Shown here piece by piece: positions 1-7,479 of a DNA stretch of 32,416 bases. Below the pieces are notes generated by a model. The model ran no database searches. It was not told the DNA's origin and worked only from the letters and a program-made list of their open reading frames with translations. Positions within the stretch are counted from its first letter, which is position 1. Every line of letters begins with the position of its first letter. The stretch comes from Xenococcus sp. PCC 7305 (lineage in GTDB: Bacteria; Cyanobacteriota; Cyanobacteriia; Cyanobacteriales; Xenococcaceae). The position numbers and the translations under genes were made by a program. The stretch is from the NCBI RefSeq assembly GCF_000332055.1, contig NZ_ALVZ01000156.1, positions 1 through 32,416 of the forward strand, in the 5' to 3' direction.

Positions 1-58
1 GACAAAAATCATCTACGTCGCAAAAAATTGCTGTGATATCTAATCTTGATGTCATCAT
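1..58 (-). CDS. IS982-like transposase, N-terminal fragment at window edge
   Basis: Reading the minus strand from the ATG pair at 58/55 gives MMTSRLDITAIFCDVDDFC before the window ends. The pattern of a short leader followed by LDITAIFCDVDDFC resembles the N-terminus of IS982-family DDE transposases, which are common in cyanobacteria. Only about 19 residues are visible, so no catalytic residue can be checked. The assignment rests on recall of the family's N-terminal motif. The gene would continue leftward out of the window. Confidence 0.55.
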   Translation of the reverse strand, partial: MMTSRLDITAIFCDVDDFC

Positions 59-145
59 AAAATTAGCTGAGATTCTCTAATTCTGCTTATTATGAGTATA
101 CAATGTCAGCCTTTCTTTTCTCTCAAATTTTCGTCGAACTCACGT
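1..145 (-). mobile_element. End of an IS982-like insertion sequence (5' side of its transposase)
   Basis: The 5' end of a transposase reading frame lies at 1-58 on the minus strand. Upstream of it the minus strand runs out to a sequence beginning ACGTGAGTTCGACGAAAATT around 145, which has the look of an IS terminal repeat. The partner repeat is outside the window, so the boundary is an estimate and no target duplication can be tested. The element abuts the toxin-antitoxin pair that starts 47 bases away. Confidence 0.4.
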
Positions 146-191
146 TGCACAGTGAGCAGAGAGATAAATCCGTTTTGGTGAGTCAGTGGCA

Positions 192-461
192 TCAGAGTTT
201 CTTGTAAATTTCCTTACGATGACCTACTCTGACTACTAAAATTAATAAAATCTCATCTTCCACCAAATAAACAACCCTATATTTTCCAACTCGTATTCTA
301 TAGTAGTCGTGCTTATCACCTTTAAGTTTGGCACAACCTTCGGGACGAGGATTCTTGCTTAGTTCCGCAATCGCATTTTTAATACGTTTTATATCTTGAG
401 ACTGGATGGATCTAAAATCTTTTTTAACTCGGCTATCAAACTTGATTGTGTAGAAATTCAA
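192..461 (-). CDS. RelE/ParE-superfamily toxin
   Basis: This 89-residue protein has the RelE fold signature: an N-terminal strand with F8 and a V12-K-K-D start of helix 1, then a central PRPEGCAKLKGDKHDYYRIRVG and a strand pair RVVYLVEDEILLILVVRVGHR ending in a basic tail. RelE-type toxins of this kind act as ribosome-dependent mRNA endonucleases. That activity is family knowledge and is not shown here. The start codon is TTG at 461, one base after the antitoxin stop, so translation is presumably coupled to the antitoxin. No better start exists in frame. Length is normal for the family, and the gene appears intact. Confidence 0.88.
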   Translation of the reverse strand: MNFYTIKFDSRVKKDFRSIQSQDIKRIKNAIAELSKNPRPEGCAKLKGDKHDYYRIRVGKYRVVYLVEDEILLILVVRVGHRKEIYKKL

Positions 462-462
462 C

Positions 463-726
463 TTAAGCCTCTAAATCATCAAAAAACTCATCAAAGCCAA
501 TAGTTTTCCGCTGTGGATCATTCATTCTAGATTCTGCTGCTTCAAGATCGATCCGATCTTCCGCTTGCTGCAACAATTGTTGAAAAAGCTCATAGTCCTT
601 AGCCGAAATCAGATAGACAGCTTCCTTCCCAGAACGCTTAATAGCAATTTGTTCTGAGCCATAGGCTACTTGATTGAGAGTATCGGCAAAGTTTTTTCTG
701 GCTTCTCCTGAAGATAAAGATTTCAT
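463..726 (-). CDS. Phd/YefM-family antitoxin
   Basis: The 87-residue protein starts MKSLSSGEARKNFADTLNQV and continues with an AIKRSGKEAVYLIS segment. This is the usual Phd/YefM N-terminal DNA-binding and dimerisation domain: an S/A-R-x-N/x-F helix followed by the I-x-R-x-G-K/x-x-A-V-L/Y-I strand. The acidic C-terminal half (E-rich, ending FDEFFDDLEA) is the part that in this family wraps around and neutralises the toxin. It is the first gene of a two-gene minus-strand operon, with the RelE-type toxin starting one base after its stop. A 24-bp near-perfect palindrome lies 10 bases upstream of its ATG and is probably its autoregulatory operator. Confidence 0.9.
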   Translation of the reverse strand: MKSLSSGEARKNFADTLNQVAYGSEQIAIKRSGKEAVYLISAKDYELFQQLLQQAEDRIDLEAAESRMNDPQRKTIGFDEFFDDLEA

Positions 727-736
727 AGTGATGATT

Positions 737-760
737 TGTACTCTATGTACATAGTGTACA
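737..760. promoter_or_regulatory. Palindromic operator of the Phd/RelE operon
   Basis: The 24 bases at 737-760 form an inverted repeat with arms TGTACTCTATGT and ACATAGTGTACA. Eleven of twelve pairs match. It sits 10 bases upstream of the antitoxin ATG, where Phd/YefM dimers usually bind to repress their own operon. Its role is inferred from symmetry and position. Confidence 0.7.
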
Positions 761-924
761 CTAGCTAATCTCCTGATGGGATTGAGAAAATACGCGATCG
801 CACATTAATAAATAAATCAAGAAAGCTTGGTTCGGTCTGAACAGAAATTTTTTACGCTGTAAGCTTGCTAAGGGAACAGGCAGTAACGCAAACTTGAGGA
901 TAGGGAAAAAACTTACTCATAAGA

Positions 925-2223
925 ATGATGGTCGCAGCGCAACTTCAATCGATAATTAATGCTCATACTCAACTAGAAAAAGTTAGCGATTCTACTTGGC
1001 AACCCAAAATAGCCCAGACCGTAACCGATTCTACCGATGCTATTTATCTAGCTGTTCCCGAAACTGTGGCAGATTTGGCAACAATTATCGAAGCCGCAGC
1101 CCAAGAAAAATGGCGCATCATCCCCTGTGGCAATGGCAGTAAATTGGATTGGGGCAGTTTGACCGAAAAGATTAACCTAGTAGTAAGTACTCAAAAATGC
1201 GATCGCATTATCGATCATGCAGAAGGAGATCTCACCGTAACAGTAGAAGCAGGAGTTCAACTAGCAGATCTTCAAGCAAAATTGCAAGCAACTGGGCAAT
1301 TTCTACCGATTGACCCCATTTATCCTCAAGAAGCTACTATTGGGGGCATTGTGGCCACCGCCGATACAGGAAGTTTGCGTCACGGTTACGGAGGAATTCG
1401 GGATTTAATTTTGGGCATATCCTTTGTCCGTGCCGATGGCAAAATTGCTAAAGGAGGCGGCAGAGTAGTGAAAAATGTCGCCGGTTACGATCTGATGAAA
1501 CTGTTTACTGGTTCCTACGGCAGTTTGGGGATTATTTCCCAAGTTACGTTTCGCACTTATCCGATTCCCGCAACGGCCCAGACTTTTATCCTCACAGGAG
1601 ATGCCCCATCCATCGCAACAGCAATTAAGCAAATCAAAAACTCCGGCCTGACGCCAACGGCTGCTGATTTGGTTACAGGCTCAGTGAGCTCAGCTTTAGA
1701 GCTTGGCAATAAGCTGGGTTTATTGGTTCGGTTTCAAACTATTCCCGAAAGCATTGCCGAACAAGGCTCACAGTTAGACGCGATCGCCCAATCCTTAGAT
1801 TTATCCGTTACCAGTTACCAAGAAGAAACCGAAGCCCAAATCTGGCAAAAACTATCGGAGCTGATTCGCATTCCCCAGAGCTCGGATGGGATTACCTGTA
1901 AGCTAGGAATCTTGCCCAGCTCGGCGGTGCAACTGTTCCAAGAATTGGCAGAAATATCACCAACGAAATCTTTAGCTAGAATTCATATCGGCAGTGGTTT
2001 AGGGTCATGTCAGTGGCTCGAATCAGACCGAGCAGCCATCACCAGAATGCGATCGCTATGCCAACAGCAACAGGGTTTTCTCACTGTCTTAAGCGCAGCC
2101 AAGTCCGTTAAACAGGAGATTGATATTTGGGGTTATTCAGGAAATACAGCCATTATGATGCAAAAAATCAAACAACAATTCGATCCCCAAAATATCTTTA
2201 ATCCTCAACGTTATGTAGAATAA
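925..2223 (+). CDS. glcE: FAD-linked oxidase, GlcE-like (glycolate dehydrogenase FAD-binding subunit)
   Basis: This 432-residue protein is of the FAD-binding PCMH type. Residues 38-75 carry the P-loop region (VPETVADLATIIEAA then PCGNGSKLDWGS). Residues 125-195 carry the second FAD-contact block, with PIDPIYPQEATIGGIVA, GSLRHGYGGIRDLILG and GRVVKNVAGYDLMKLFTGSYG. The C-terminus KQQFDPQNIFNPQRY matches the end of FAD-linked oxidases such as GlcD/GlcE. GlcE is the FAD subunit of glycolate dehydrogenase, used in photorespiration. No glcD or glcF neighbour is present, as is usual for the scattered cyanobacterial genes. The start is the first of two adjacent ATGs (925, 928). It stands alone between two toxin-antitoxin pairs. 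Family assignment is strong, while the substrate is inferred. Confidence 0.85.
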   Translation: MMVAAQLQSIINAHTQLEKVSDSTWQPKIAQTVTDSTDAIYLAVPETVADLATIIEAAAQEKWRIIPCGNGSKLDWGSLTEKINLVVSTQKCDRIIDHAEGDLTVTVEAGVQLADLQAKLQATGQFLPIDPIYPQEATIGGIVATADTGSLRHGYGGIRDLILGISFVRADGKIAKGGGRVVKNVAGYDLMKLFTGSYGSLGIISQVTFRTYPIPATAQTFILTGDAPSIATAIKQIKNSGLTPTAADLVTGSVSSALELGNKLGLLVRFQTIPESIAEQGSQLDAIAQSLDLSVTSYQEETEAQIWQKLSELIRIPQSSDGITCKLGILPSSAVQLFQELAEISPTKSLARIHIGSGLGSCQWLESDRAAITRMRSLCQQQQGFLTVLSAAKSVKQEIDIWGYSGNTAIMMQKIKQQFDPQNIFNPQRYVE

Positions 2224-2228
2224 TAAGA

Positions 2229-2245
2229 TGTATTAGTTTGTATTA
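2229..2245 (+). promoter_or_regulatory. Direct repeat TGTATTA, possible RHH operator
   Basis: TGTATTA occurs at 2229-2235 and 2239-2245, ten bases apart, 35 bases upstream of the RHH antitoxin start. Ribbon-helix-helix antitoxins often bind repeats spaced about one helical turn. This is a position-based guess. Confidence 0.3.
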
Positions 2246-2279
2246 TTCGTTTTTCCTCTTGTGAGAGTTTACACATAAC

Positions 2280-2546
2280 ATGACGACAACAAGCTTTAGG
2301 TTAGATGATGACCTCGAAAATCAATTAAACAGTATTGCGAAAAATCTGAGTCGCTCAAAAAGCTGGATTATTAACGATGCCCTAAGACTCTACATTGCTC
2401 GCGAAGAAAAGAAACAACAGATGCTTCGTGAGACAGAAGAAGCCCTTGCCGACTTAGAAGCTGGACGAGTAGTTTCTGGGGAGGAAGTGATGAAATGGCT
2501 TGAAACCTGGGGGACTGCTAATGAGACAAAAGCACCCAAATTATGA
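2280..2546 (+). CDS. Ribbon-helix-helix (CopG/ParD-type) antitoxin
   Basis: The 88-residue protein begins TTTSFRLDDDLENQLNSIAK, then SRSKSWIINDALRLYIARE. This is a textbook ribbon-helix-helix domain: a short N-terminal strand followed by two helices with the S-R-S-x-x-I turn. The C-terminal half is charged (ETEEALADLEAGRVVSGEEVMKW) and would contact the toxin. Its stop overlaps the start of the next gene by four bases (ATGA), so the pair is translationally coupled. Together with the ParE-like gene this is a type II toxin-antitoxin module, the second one within 2 kb. Confidence 0.9.
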   Translation: MTTTSFRLDDDLENQLNSIAKNLSRSKSWIINDALRLYIAREEKKQQMLRETEEALADLEAGRVVSGEEVMKWLETWGTANETKAPKL

Positions 2547-2824
2547 CCCAAATTCAATTTTCAGTAAGTGCCATAGCTGATTTACAACGCTTAAGAGATT
2601 TTATTGCTGTTAATAGTGAAGAAGCTGCGGCAAGAGTTGCGCTGAGAATTCGAGAATCTATTGCCACACTGGCTCTTTATCCAGCGAAAGGCCGTCCAGT
2701 TAATGATTTAGAAGGCGTTCGGGAATTAATCGCAGGCAATTATGTGATTCGTTATCTATATGAAAATGAAGAGAGAATAGTGATTTTGAGAGTTTGGCAT
2801 GGTAAAGAATACCGTGATTCTTGA
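2543..2824 (+). CDS. ParE/RelE-family toxin
   Basis: This 93-residue protein has the ParE pattern: an N-terminal FSVSAIADLQRLRDFIAV helix, a middle ALYPAKGRPVNDLEGVRELI, and the terminal strands NYVIRYLYENEERIVILRVWHG followed by KEYR. The G-R-P/x-x-x-x-x-G-V-R-E-L and V-R/x-x-W-H-G-K/x motifs are the recognisable ones. ParE relatives poison gyrase while RelE relatives cut mRNA. Sequence alone does not settle which applies, but the RHH partner favours the ParDE type. It overlaps the antitoxin by four bases and appears complete. Confidence 0.88.
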   Translation: MTQIQFSVSAIADLQRLRDFIAVNSEEAAARVALRIRESIATLALYPAKGRPVNDLEGVRELIAGNYVIRYLYENEERIVILRVWHGKEYRDS

Positions 2825-2902
2825 AAAAAACTTAATTTAAACTAAATAAGGGAGCGCTTTTTGCAGCGATCGCGCTTGGTAAGCAGATTACCTTGAAAGA
2901 AT

Positions 2903-3784
2903 CTAACCAAGTCCCAATTGATTGGTCAATGTTGCATCATAAATAGCTTCTTTCCAATGAGAAGCAGATTGGATTTGCGCAGAGGAAAGATTTTCGACCC
3001 CAAAAAACTTGGTTTTCTTGATATTGGCATCTTTGAGGTTAGTTTTGATAAAGTTATTATCGCCAAAATAGGCCCGTTCCAAATTCGCTCTCACAAAATT
3101 GGTATCAGTAATTATGGCGCCAACAAAATCAACATTATTTAAATTAGCTTCGACAAAATTAGCCTCGCTCAGATCACTACCACTCAAGCGAGCATTAGCT
3201 AAATTCACATTGCTGAAATCGGCATTGGCAAGATTCGCATTACTCAAATTCGTATTACTAAGATTGGCTCCCCGAAGATCCGCATCCTGAAAATCGGCAT
3301 TACTCAAATCTGCCCCATGAAGATCAATATTTCTGAGATCTGCACCTGAGGCAAATAGACCCTTCATAGTAACATTGTCCCCATTAAGATCTTGTAGCGC
3401 CTGGATTCTAGCATAACTAGTTTTCAAGCCGTGAGCTGCATCGACCACTTGCCAAGCTTCATACTGAGCCTGCTGAGTGCGATCGGGAGTTTCCAATAAA
3501 AACAAAAACAAAGCAACAATAATCGCAAAACCATCAAGGGCATCAAGCATAACTGAATTTTCTAATTCACAAAAAAACCAGTCCTTTGGCCCTTTGATCT
3601 CTTCTCGCGGTTTGGGATCAGAGCGTCGTTTGTGATGATGACGGATTGGATGTTGTCCGCATTCTAGTCCTTCGTGAGCAATCAAAGTTTCAAACAGAAA
3701 CATGATCAACATTAATCCAAAAGTTAAAACCGTAGCTGTTAGGACACGAGAAATTCCTTTTTGTACATTCTTGAGCGATGCCAT
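2903..3784 (-). CDS. Membrane-anchored pentapeptide-repeat protein
   Basis: This 293-residue protein has two N-terminal hydrophobic segments (about residues 13-36, TVLTFGLMLIMFLFETLI, and 82-97, LDGFAIIVALFLFLLE). They are joined by a histidine- and arginine-rich loop (HPIRHHHKRR). Residues about 140-270 are a run of A(D/N)LxX pentapeptides (GADLRNIDLHGADLSNADF and on), which fold as a right-handed quadrilateral beta-helix. The repeat domain is followed by a short unique tail. No enzymatic domain is visible. Pentapeptide proteins of this layout are numerous in cyanobacteria and their role is unknown. It starts 11 bases after the stop of the upstream proline-rich gene, so the two are probably co-transcribed. 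Confidence 0.88.
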   Translation of the reverse strand: MASLKNVQKGISRVLTATVLTFGLMLIMFLFETLIAHEGLECGQHPIRHHHKRRSDPKPREEIKGPKDWFFCELENSVMLDALDGFAIIVALFLFLLETPDRTQQAQYEAWQVVDAAHGLKTSYARIQALQDLNGDNVTMKGLFASGADLRNIDLHGADLSNADFQDADLRGANLSNTNLSNANLANADFSNVNLANARLSGSDLSEANFVEANLNNVDFVGAIITDTNFVRANLERAYFGDNNFIKTNLKDANIKKTKFFGVENLSSAQIQSASHWKEAIYDATLTNQLGLG

Positions 3785-3795
3785 ATGCTGTTTTT

Positions 3796-4659
3796 TTAGT
3801 TAGGTAACGTTTCTAGATAGTGCCAAAATTCCAGTAACTCATCATCGGTAAGATGTAAGCGCGATCGCTTGCCATAGGTGCTAAGGAGATAATCCCGACC
3901 CTGTTCTTTTGTCCAACTTAAGCGTTTCATCTCTAGATCAATTTTATGCCGAATCTGATTAAAATCAAATTCAGCTGGAGGCTCTGGCATAGTAGACGGC
4001 TCGGGAGCATAAGCTTCCTCGGTTGGCACTAGCTCTAATGGTGGTTCTAAGCTATTTCCCTTCAACTCTGGAGCATAAGAGACAGCAGGTTCTGGCTCAG
4101 GAGCATAAAGAATTGGTTCTGGTTCGGGCTCTGGTATATTTTTTGTCTCCATAACAGGTTCATGAGATAAAGCCTTTGGGACAGGAGAACTCGCAATTGA
4201 TGGAGGACTCACCCTATTTGTGGCAATCTCTGGGGCGGTGACAATCTCTGGTTGGGGACTTACGGTTGTCGAGGTATTGGTGCCCTTGCGATCGGATAAT
4301 TGCTCTGGAGCCTCAGAATCATGATGATTATTTGAGGAAGATTTCTCAGGGGGTGCCGCAGCTATAAGAGCAGAAGCCGTGGGAGAGGAAGTTGTGGGAG
4401 AAAAAGTCTTAATTCCCTGATCGGCTCTAGTTGCCAAATTCAAACTCAAATGACCATCTTCGAGAGTTAGAGTCTGCAATGCTCTAATTCTTGCATGATC
4501 CTCAGCTTTTTCCACACTATCTGCTCCAGCCAAGCCTGTCGCTAAAATTATGTCCTCAATTTGTATTGATACTCTAACAATATAGATGCCTCGATCAATG
4601 TCAATTAACTCACTAAGAATGCTGCCTTGAGGATAGAGATTACGAAATTTGCTTAACAT
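3796..4659 (-). CDS. Conserved cyanobacterial protein with proline/glutamate-rich linker, unknown function
   Basis: The start is taken as the ATG at 4659, giving 287 residues. A TTG two codons upstream is possible but less likely. There are three parts. The N-terminal domain (about 1-75) contains ILATGLAGADSVEKAEDHAR followed by IRAL, a strand-then-helix pattern that reminds me of Rad52/dsRNA-binding-like folds. A long low-complexity linker (about 85-230) is rich in P, E and S, with repeated APEPEP-type units. A compact C-terminal domain (about 232-287) reads MKRLSWTKEQGRDYLLSTYG then LTDDELLEFWHYLETLP. I have the impression that this C-terminal motif recurs at the ends of other cyanobacterial proteins. 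I do not recognise a function. It is the first gene of a likely operon with the pentapeptide-repeat gene. Confidence 0.7.
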   Translation of the reverse strand: MLSKFRNLYPQGSILSELIDIDRGIYIVRVSIQIEDIILATGLAGADSVEKAEDHARIRALQTLTLEDGHLSLNLATRADQGIKTFSPTTSSPTASALIAAAPPEKSSSNNHHDSEAPEQLSDRKGTNTSTTVSPQPEIVTAPEIATNRVSPPSIASSPVPKALSHEPVMETKNIPEPEPEPILYAPEPEPAVSYAPELKGNSLEPPLELVPTEEAYAPEPSTMPEPPAEFDFNQIRHKIDLEMKRLSWTKEQGRDYLLSTYGKRSRLHLTDDELLEFWHYLETLPN

Positions 4660-5138
4660 TATCAATATGTGCGGAGAGAGTTAATACTAATTTACTATTT
4701 TTAACCCAAAATCAAAAAGAAATTTGCCATTGGTGACAGAAAAATTAAAATATAGAAATAACTTAAGGAGAGAGGAATAAGGAACGCGCACCAAGAGAGG
4801 AACACAAAACTATGAGTGCTTCCTTGCTGCTTGATTCTTTTACCTTCGTGATCATTTTCTCCCTAGTCTGACTGTAACTGCGTTTATTCAGTTGGGCAGA
4901 TGGGCGATTAATCTCAATGCTAGTAACCTAGATTAGTTATTACCAAATCGGGAGAACCCTTACTTTTGAATCCTGATTAGGTCGAAAACATTGCTGAAAT
5001 GTAAGTAGCTATTTGAGGTTAGCAAGCAGTTATTAGGTTAGATTAACATAGGCTTCGTCAATTTTCAGACGAATTACCTATTTATTTTTAGATTAAGGCT
5101 GAGATCGATTTACTTTCATAGAATAAGGACTATTGTTG
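4660..5138. other. Intergenic region with divergent promoters, long zam leader
   Basis: This stretch of 479 bases separates the divergent proline-rich gene and zam. I see no RNA gene. A short frame at 4812-4871 (MSASLLLDSFTFVIIFSLV, 19 residues, hydrophobic) follows an AGAGAGGAA stretch with plausible spacing. It is too short to call a gene. The bases AAGGA at 5125-5129 form the ribosome binding site for zam, nine bases before its ATG. Confidence 0.5.
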
Positions 5139-7415
5139 ATGGATTTTTCAATCGCTACATTACTAACTCAATTTATAGATGATAAGTTAGTTGCCAAAAA
5201 AAACTTAGAAAAAAAACTAGGTTGCGAAGATGACATTAGCATTCAAAAATTAGAAATCGTTTTGGATGCATTGGAAAAAACAGGTATCTTGACCAAGGAT
5301 CGGGGAAAGTATCGTCGCCTTAAAGAGGAAAATGTCGTCGAAGCAAAATTGCGCTGTTCTAGTAAAGGCTTTTGTTTTGCGATTCAAGATGAAGAAAATG
5401 CGGATGATATTTATATTCGAGAAAGTCATCTTAGTAATGCCTGGAACGGCGATCGCGTCTTGGTAAGAACTATCAAGGAGGGAAGTCGTCGTCGTTCTCC
5501 TGAAGGAGAAGTAAAACTCATTTTAGAACGTTCTAACCCTTCTCTGCTCGCAACAGTCACTGAGTCTGAAGAGCATTATAAAGCCGTTCCTTTGGACGAT
5601 CGTTTACTCTTTGAATTAGATCTTGAGCAAAATGGTCAAAATTTAGCCGAAGCAGTTGAACATTTGGTTCATGTTTCTGTCTTGCGCTATCCTTTGGGAC
5701 AGCATGCTCCTTTAGGAACAGTTACGAAGATCCTAGGAAGTGACGCTGAAGAAGCTTCTGATGTCGATATTGTTTCTTGCAAACATGATCTGCCCCATGA
5801 TTTTAAGTCCAATGAAATTGAAGCAGCTGAGGCTTTACCATCGAAAATTCCCGCAGCTGAAATCAAACGTCGATTGGATCTAAGAGAAAAGTTAACCGTG
5901 GCGATCGGCGCGGAACTAGCGTCTGAAGATACTAGTTGGATTGAAAATGCTTTTACCCTAGAGCAAAATGGGGACGGAAATTGGCAACTGACAATTCACA
6001 TTGCGGATGTGGCTCATTACATAGAGGCGGATACCGTTCTCGATCGCACTACCCAGAGAAGAGGTACCGCGATCGACCTCCAAAAACGAACTATCCCCTT
6101 ATTCCCTGATGCAGTTTGTAAAATTTGTTCTCTCAAGCCAGGAAAAAACCGCTTGAGCATCTCAGTTGCCATGACAATCAATCCTCAGGGAGAGATCATC
6201 GAGTCCAAAATAGAGCCCAGCGTAGTTTCGGTAGATCATTATTTTACCTACCAAGAAGCCCAGTCTTTATTGGGAGAGTCAGCAGAAGTTGCAGCCAAAC
6301 TAGAACCTGCGGTTGCCATGCTCAACAATCTCTTCTTTACCCTCAGTCCCCTTGTAAAGGCCCAGCGATTACAGCGAGGCGGCTTTGAAATTACCACTCC
6401 CACCGTTAAAGGATTGAATCAGGATGAGGGGCGTTTGGGTGTTATTTTGACCACTTCTAGTTTGCCAATCAAAGCTTTATTGACCGAATTGATGGTATTG
6501 CCTGGACAAGTGGTCGCCGAACAGTTCCAAGCTTGGGATGTGCCGGGAATTTATTGTATTCAACCTGAACCAGATGTTGATGAGTTGGATGATTTGATTA
6601 AGTTAAGTAATAATCTAGGACTAGAAATTACTCTTGATCCCGAAGGGGAAGTTCAACCCCATGATTACCAATCCCTAACTCAAAAATTTGCCACTTCTGC
6701 TGAGAGCCAAGTTCTCAATTATTTGTTGCAAAATACCCTAAAGCCTATCAAATACATTACGAAGCTGGGAAAACATTTTGGTCTAGCTTGCGAAAATGGT
6801 TATACCCATTGCATTTCCCCTGGCCAAAGATATATTGACCTTGTGGTGCAGCGCATTATCAAAACTGTCTTTGAATCTGGGCGCGATCGCCGCAGCAGTA
6901 GAACTAAAACAGTAGTAGATTTGGGTAGTAGTAGTTGCCGTGGTCAGATTGCTTGGAACGTCTTGCCCCCCGCAATGCATGAACAACTAGATATTGAGCT
7001 TCATGCCATTTTGCCCCGTCTCAATGATCGCGAAAAAATTGCTGAGGATGCGGAAAAAGATCTCGCAGGACTTAAAAAAGCGGAAAAAATGAAGGAACGT
7101 ACTGGCAAAATCTTTGAGGGTCTTATTGCCGGAGTCCAGTCCTATGGTTTCTTTGTCGAAATTGAAGATTTGTTGGTAGAAGGACTAGTCCATGTCAGTT
7201 CTCTAAAAGATGACTGGTATGAATATCGCTCTCGTGAAAGTTGTCTCAAAGGCCGCAAAAGCAATACTACTTACCGTTTAGGCGATCGTGTGGAAGTAGA
7301 GGTTAAAAGCGTAGATTATTACCGTCAACAAATTGATTTAGTTACGATAAATAGCAGCAGTAATGACAATAACAACGATAGTGGGAATGACAACGGAGCA
7401 TGGGAGGAGGAATAA
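5139..7415 (+). CDS. zam: Zam, RNB-family (RNase II/R-like) protein with degenerate active site
   Basis: The ATG at 5139 is chosen over two upstream TTG codons because AAGGA lies nine bases before it, giving 758 residues. Domain order is winged-helix-like N-terminus (about 1-65), cold-shock-like domains (about 70-225), RNB domain (about 230-610) and S1 domain (about 650-735, KIFEGLIAGVQSYGFFVEIE). The RNB scaffold is clear (HIADVAHYIE, RRGTAIDLQKRTIPLFPDA, HFGLACENGYTH). The catalytic aspartates are not: the usual ID...D-x-D-D-A reads W267-I-E-N-A271, and the SPIRRY arginine is Q563. Cyanobacterial Zam proteins form such a degenerate RNB clade. They were named for acetazolamide resistance in Synechocystis, are tied to photosynthesis, and are reported to have functional conserved cysteines. 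Nuclease activity is doubtful, and RNA binding is plausible. Confidence 0.88.
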   Translation: MDFSIATLLTQFIDDKLVAKKNLEKKLGCEDDISIQKLEIVLDALEKTGILTKDRGKYRRLKEENVVEAKLRCSSKGFCFAIQDEENADDIYIRESHLSNAWNGDRVLVRTIKEGSRRRSPEGEVKLILERSNPSLLATVTESEEHYKAVPLDDRLLFELDLEQNGQNLAEAVEHLVHVSVLRYPLGQHAPLGTVTKILGSDAEEASDVDIVSCKHDLPHDFKSNEIEAAEALPSKIPAAEIKRRLDLREKLTVAIGAELASEDTSWIENAFTLEQNGDGNWQLTIHIADVAHYIEADTVLDRTTQRRGTAIDLQKRTIPLFPDAVCKICSLKPGKNRLSISVAMTINPQGEIIESKIEPSVVSVDHYFTYQEAQSLLGESAEVAAKLEPAVAMLNNLFFTLSPLVKAQRLQRGGFEITTPTVKGLNQDEGRLGVILTTSSLPIKALLTELMVLPGQVVAEQFQAWDVPGIYCIQPEPDVDELDDLIKLSNNLGLEITLDPEGEVQPHDYQSLTQKFATSAESQVLNYLLQNTLKPIKYITKLGKHFGLACENGYTHCISPGQRYIDLVVQRIIKTVFESGRDRRSSRTKTVVDLGSSSCRGQIAWNVLPPAMHEQLDIELHAILPRLNDREKIAEDAEKDLAGLKKAEKMKERTGKIFEGLIAGVQSYGFFVEIEDLLVEGLVHVSSLKDDWYEYRSRESCLKGRKSNTTYRLGDRVEVEVKSVDYYRQQIDLVTINSSSNDNNNDSGNDNGAWEEE

Positions 7416-7479
7416 TCTAAATCCTTAAACCATAACTAGTTCAAAAACCTTTTTCGCCCTTCAAAGCGAGGCTTGTGTC

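Noticed and set aside
1405-1632. Minus-strand open frame of 75 codons inside glcE
   Set aside because: It lies wholly antisense to a gene with strong family motifs, and its product is cysteine-rich and unlike any family.
2825-2902. Possible hairpin terminator between the ParE toxin and pentapeptide genes
   Set aside because: GC-rich arms around AGCGC and GCGCTT are present, but pairing is mostly due to a HIP1 site and no T-run follows on either strand.
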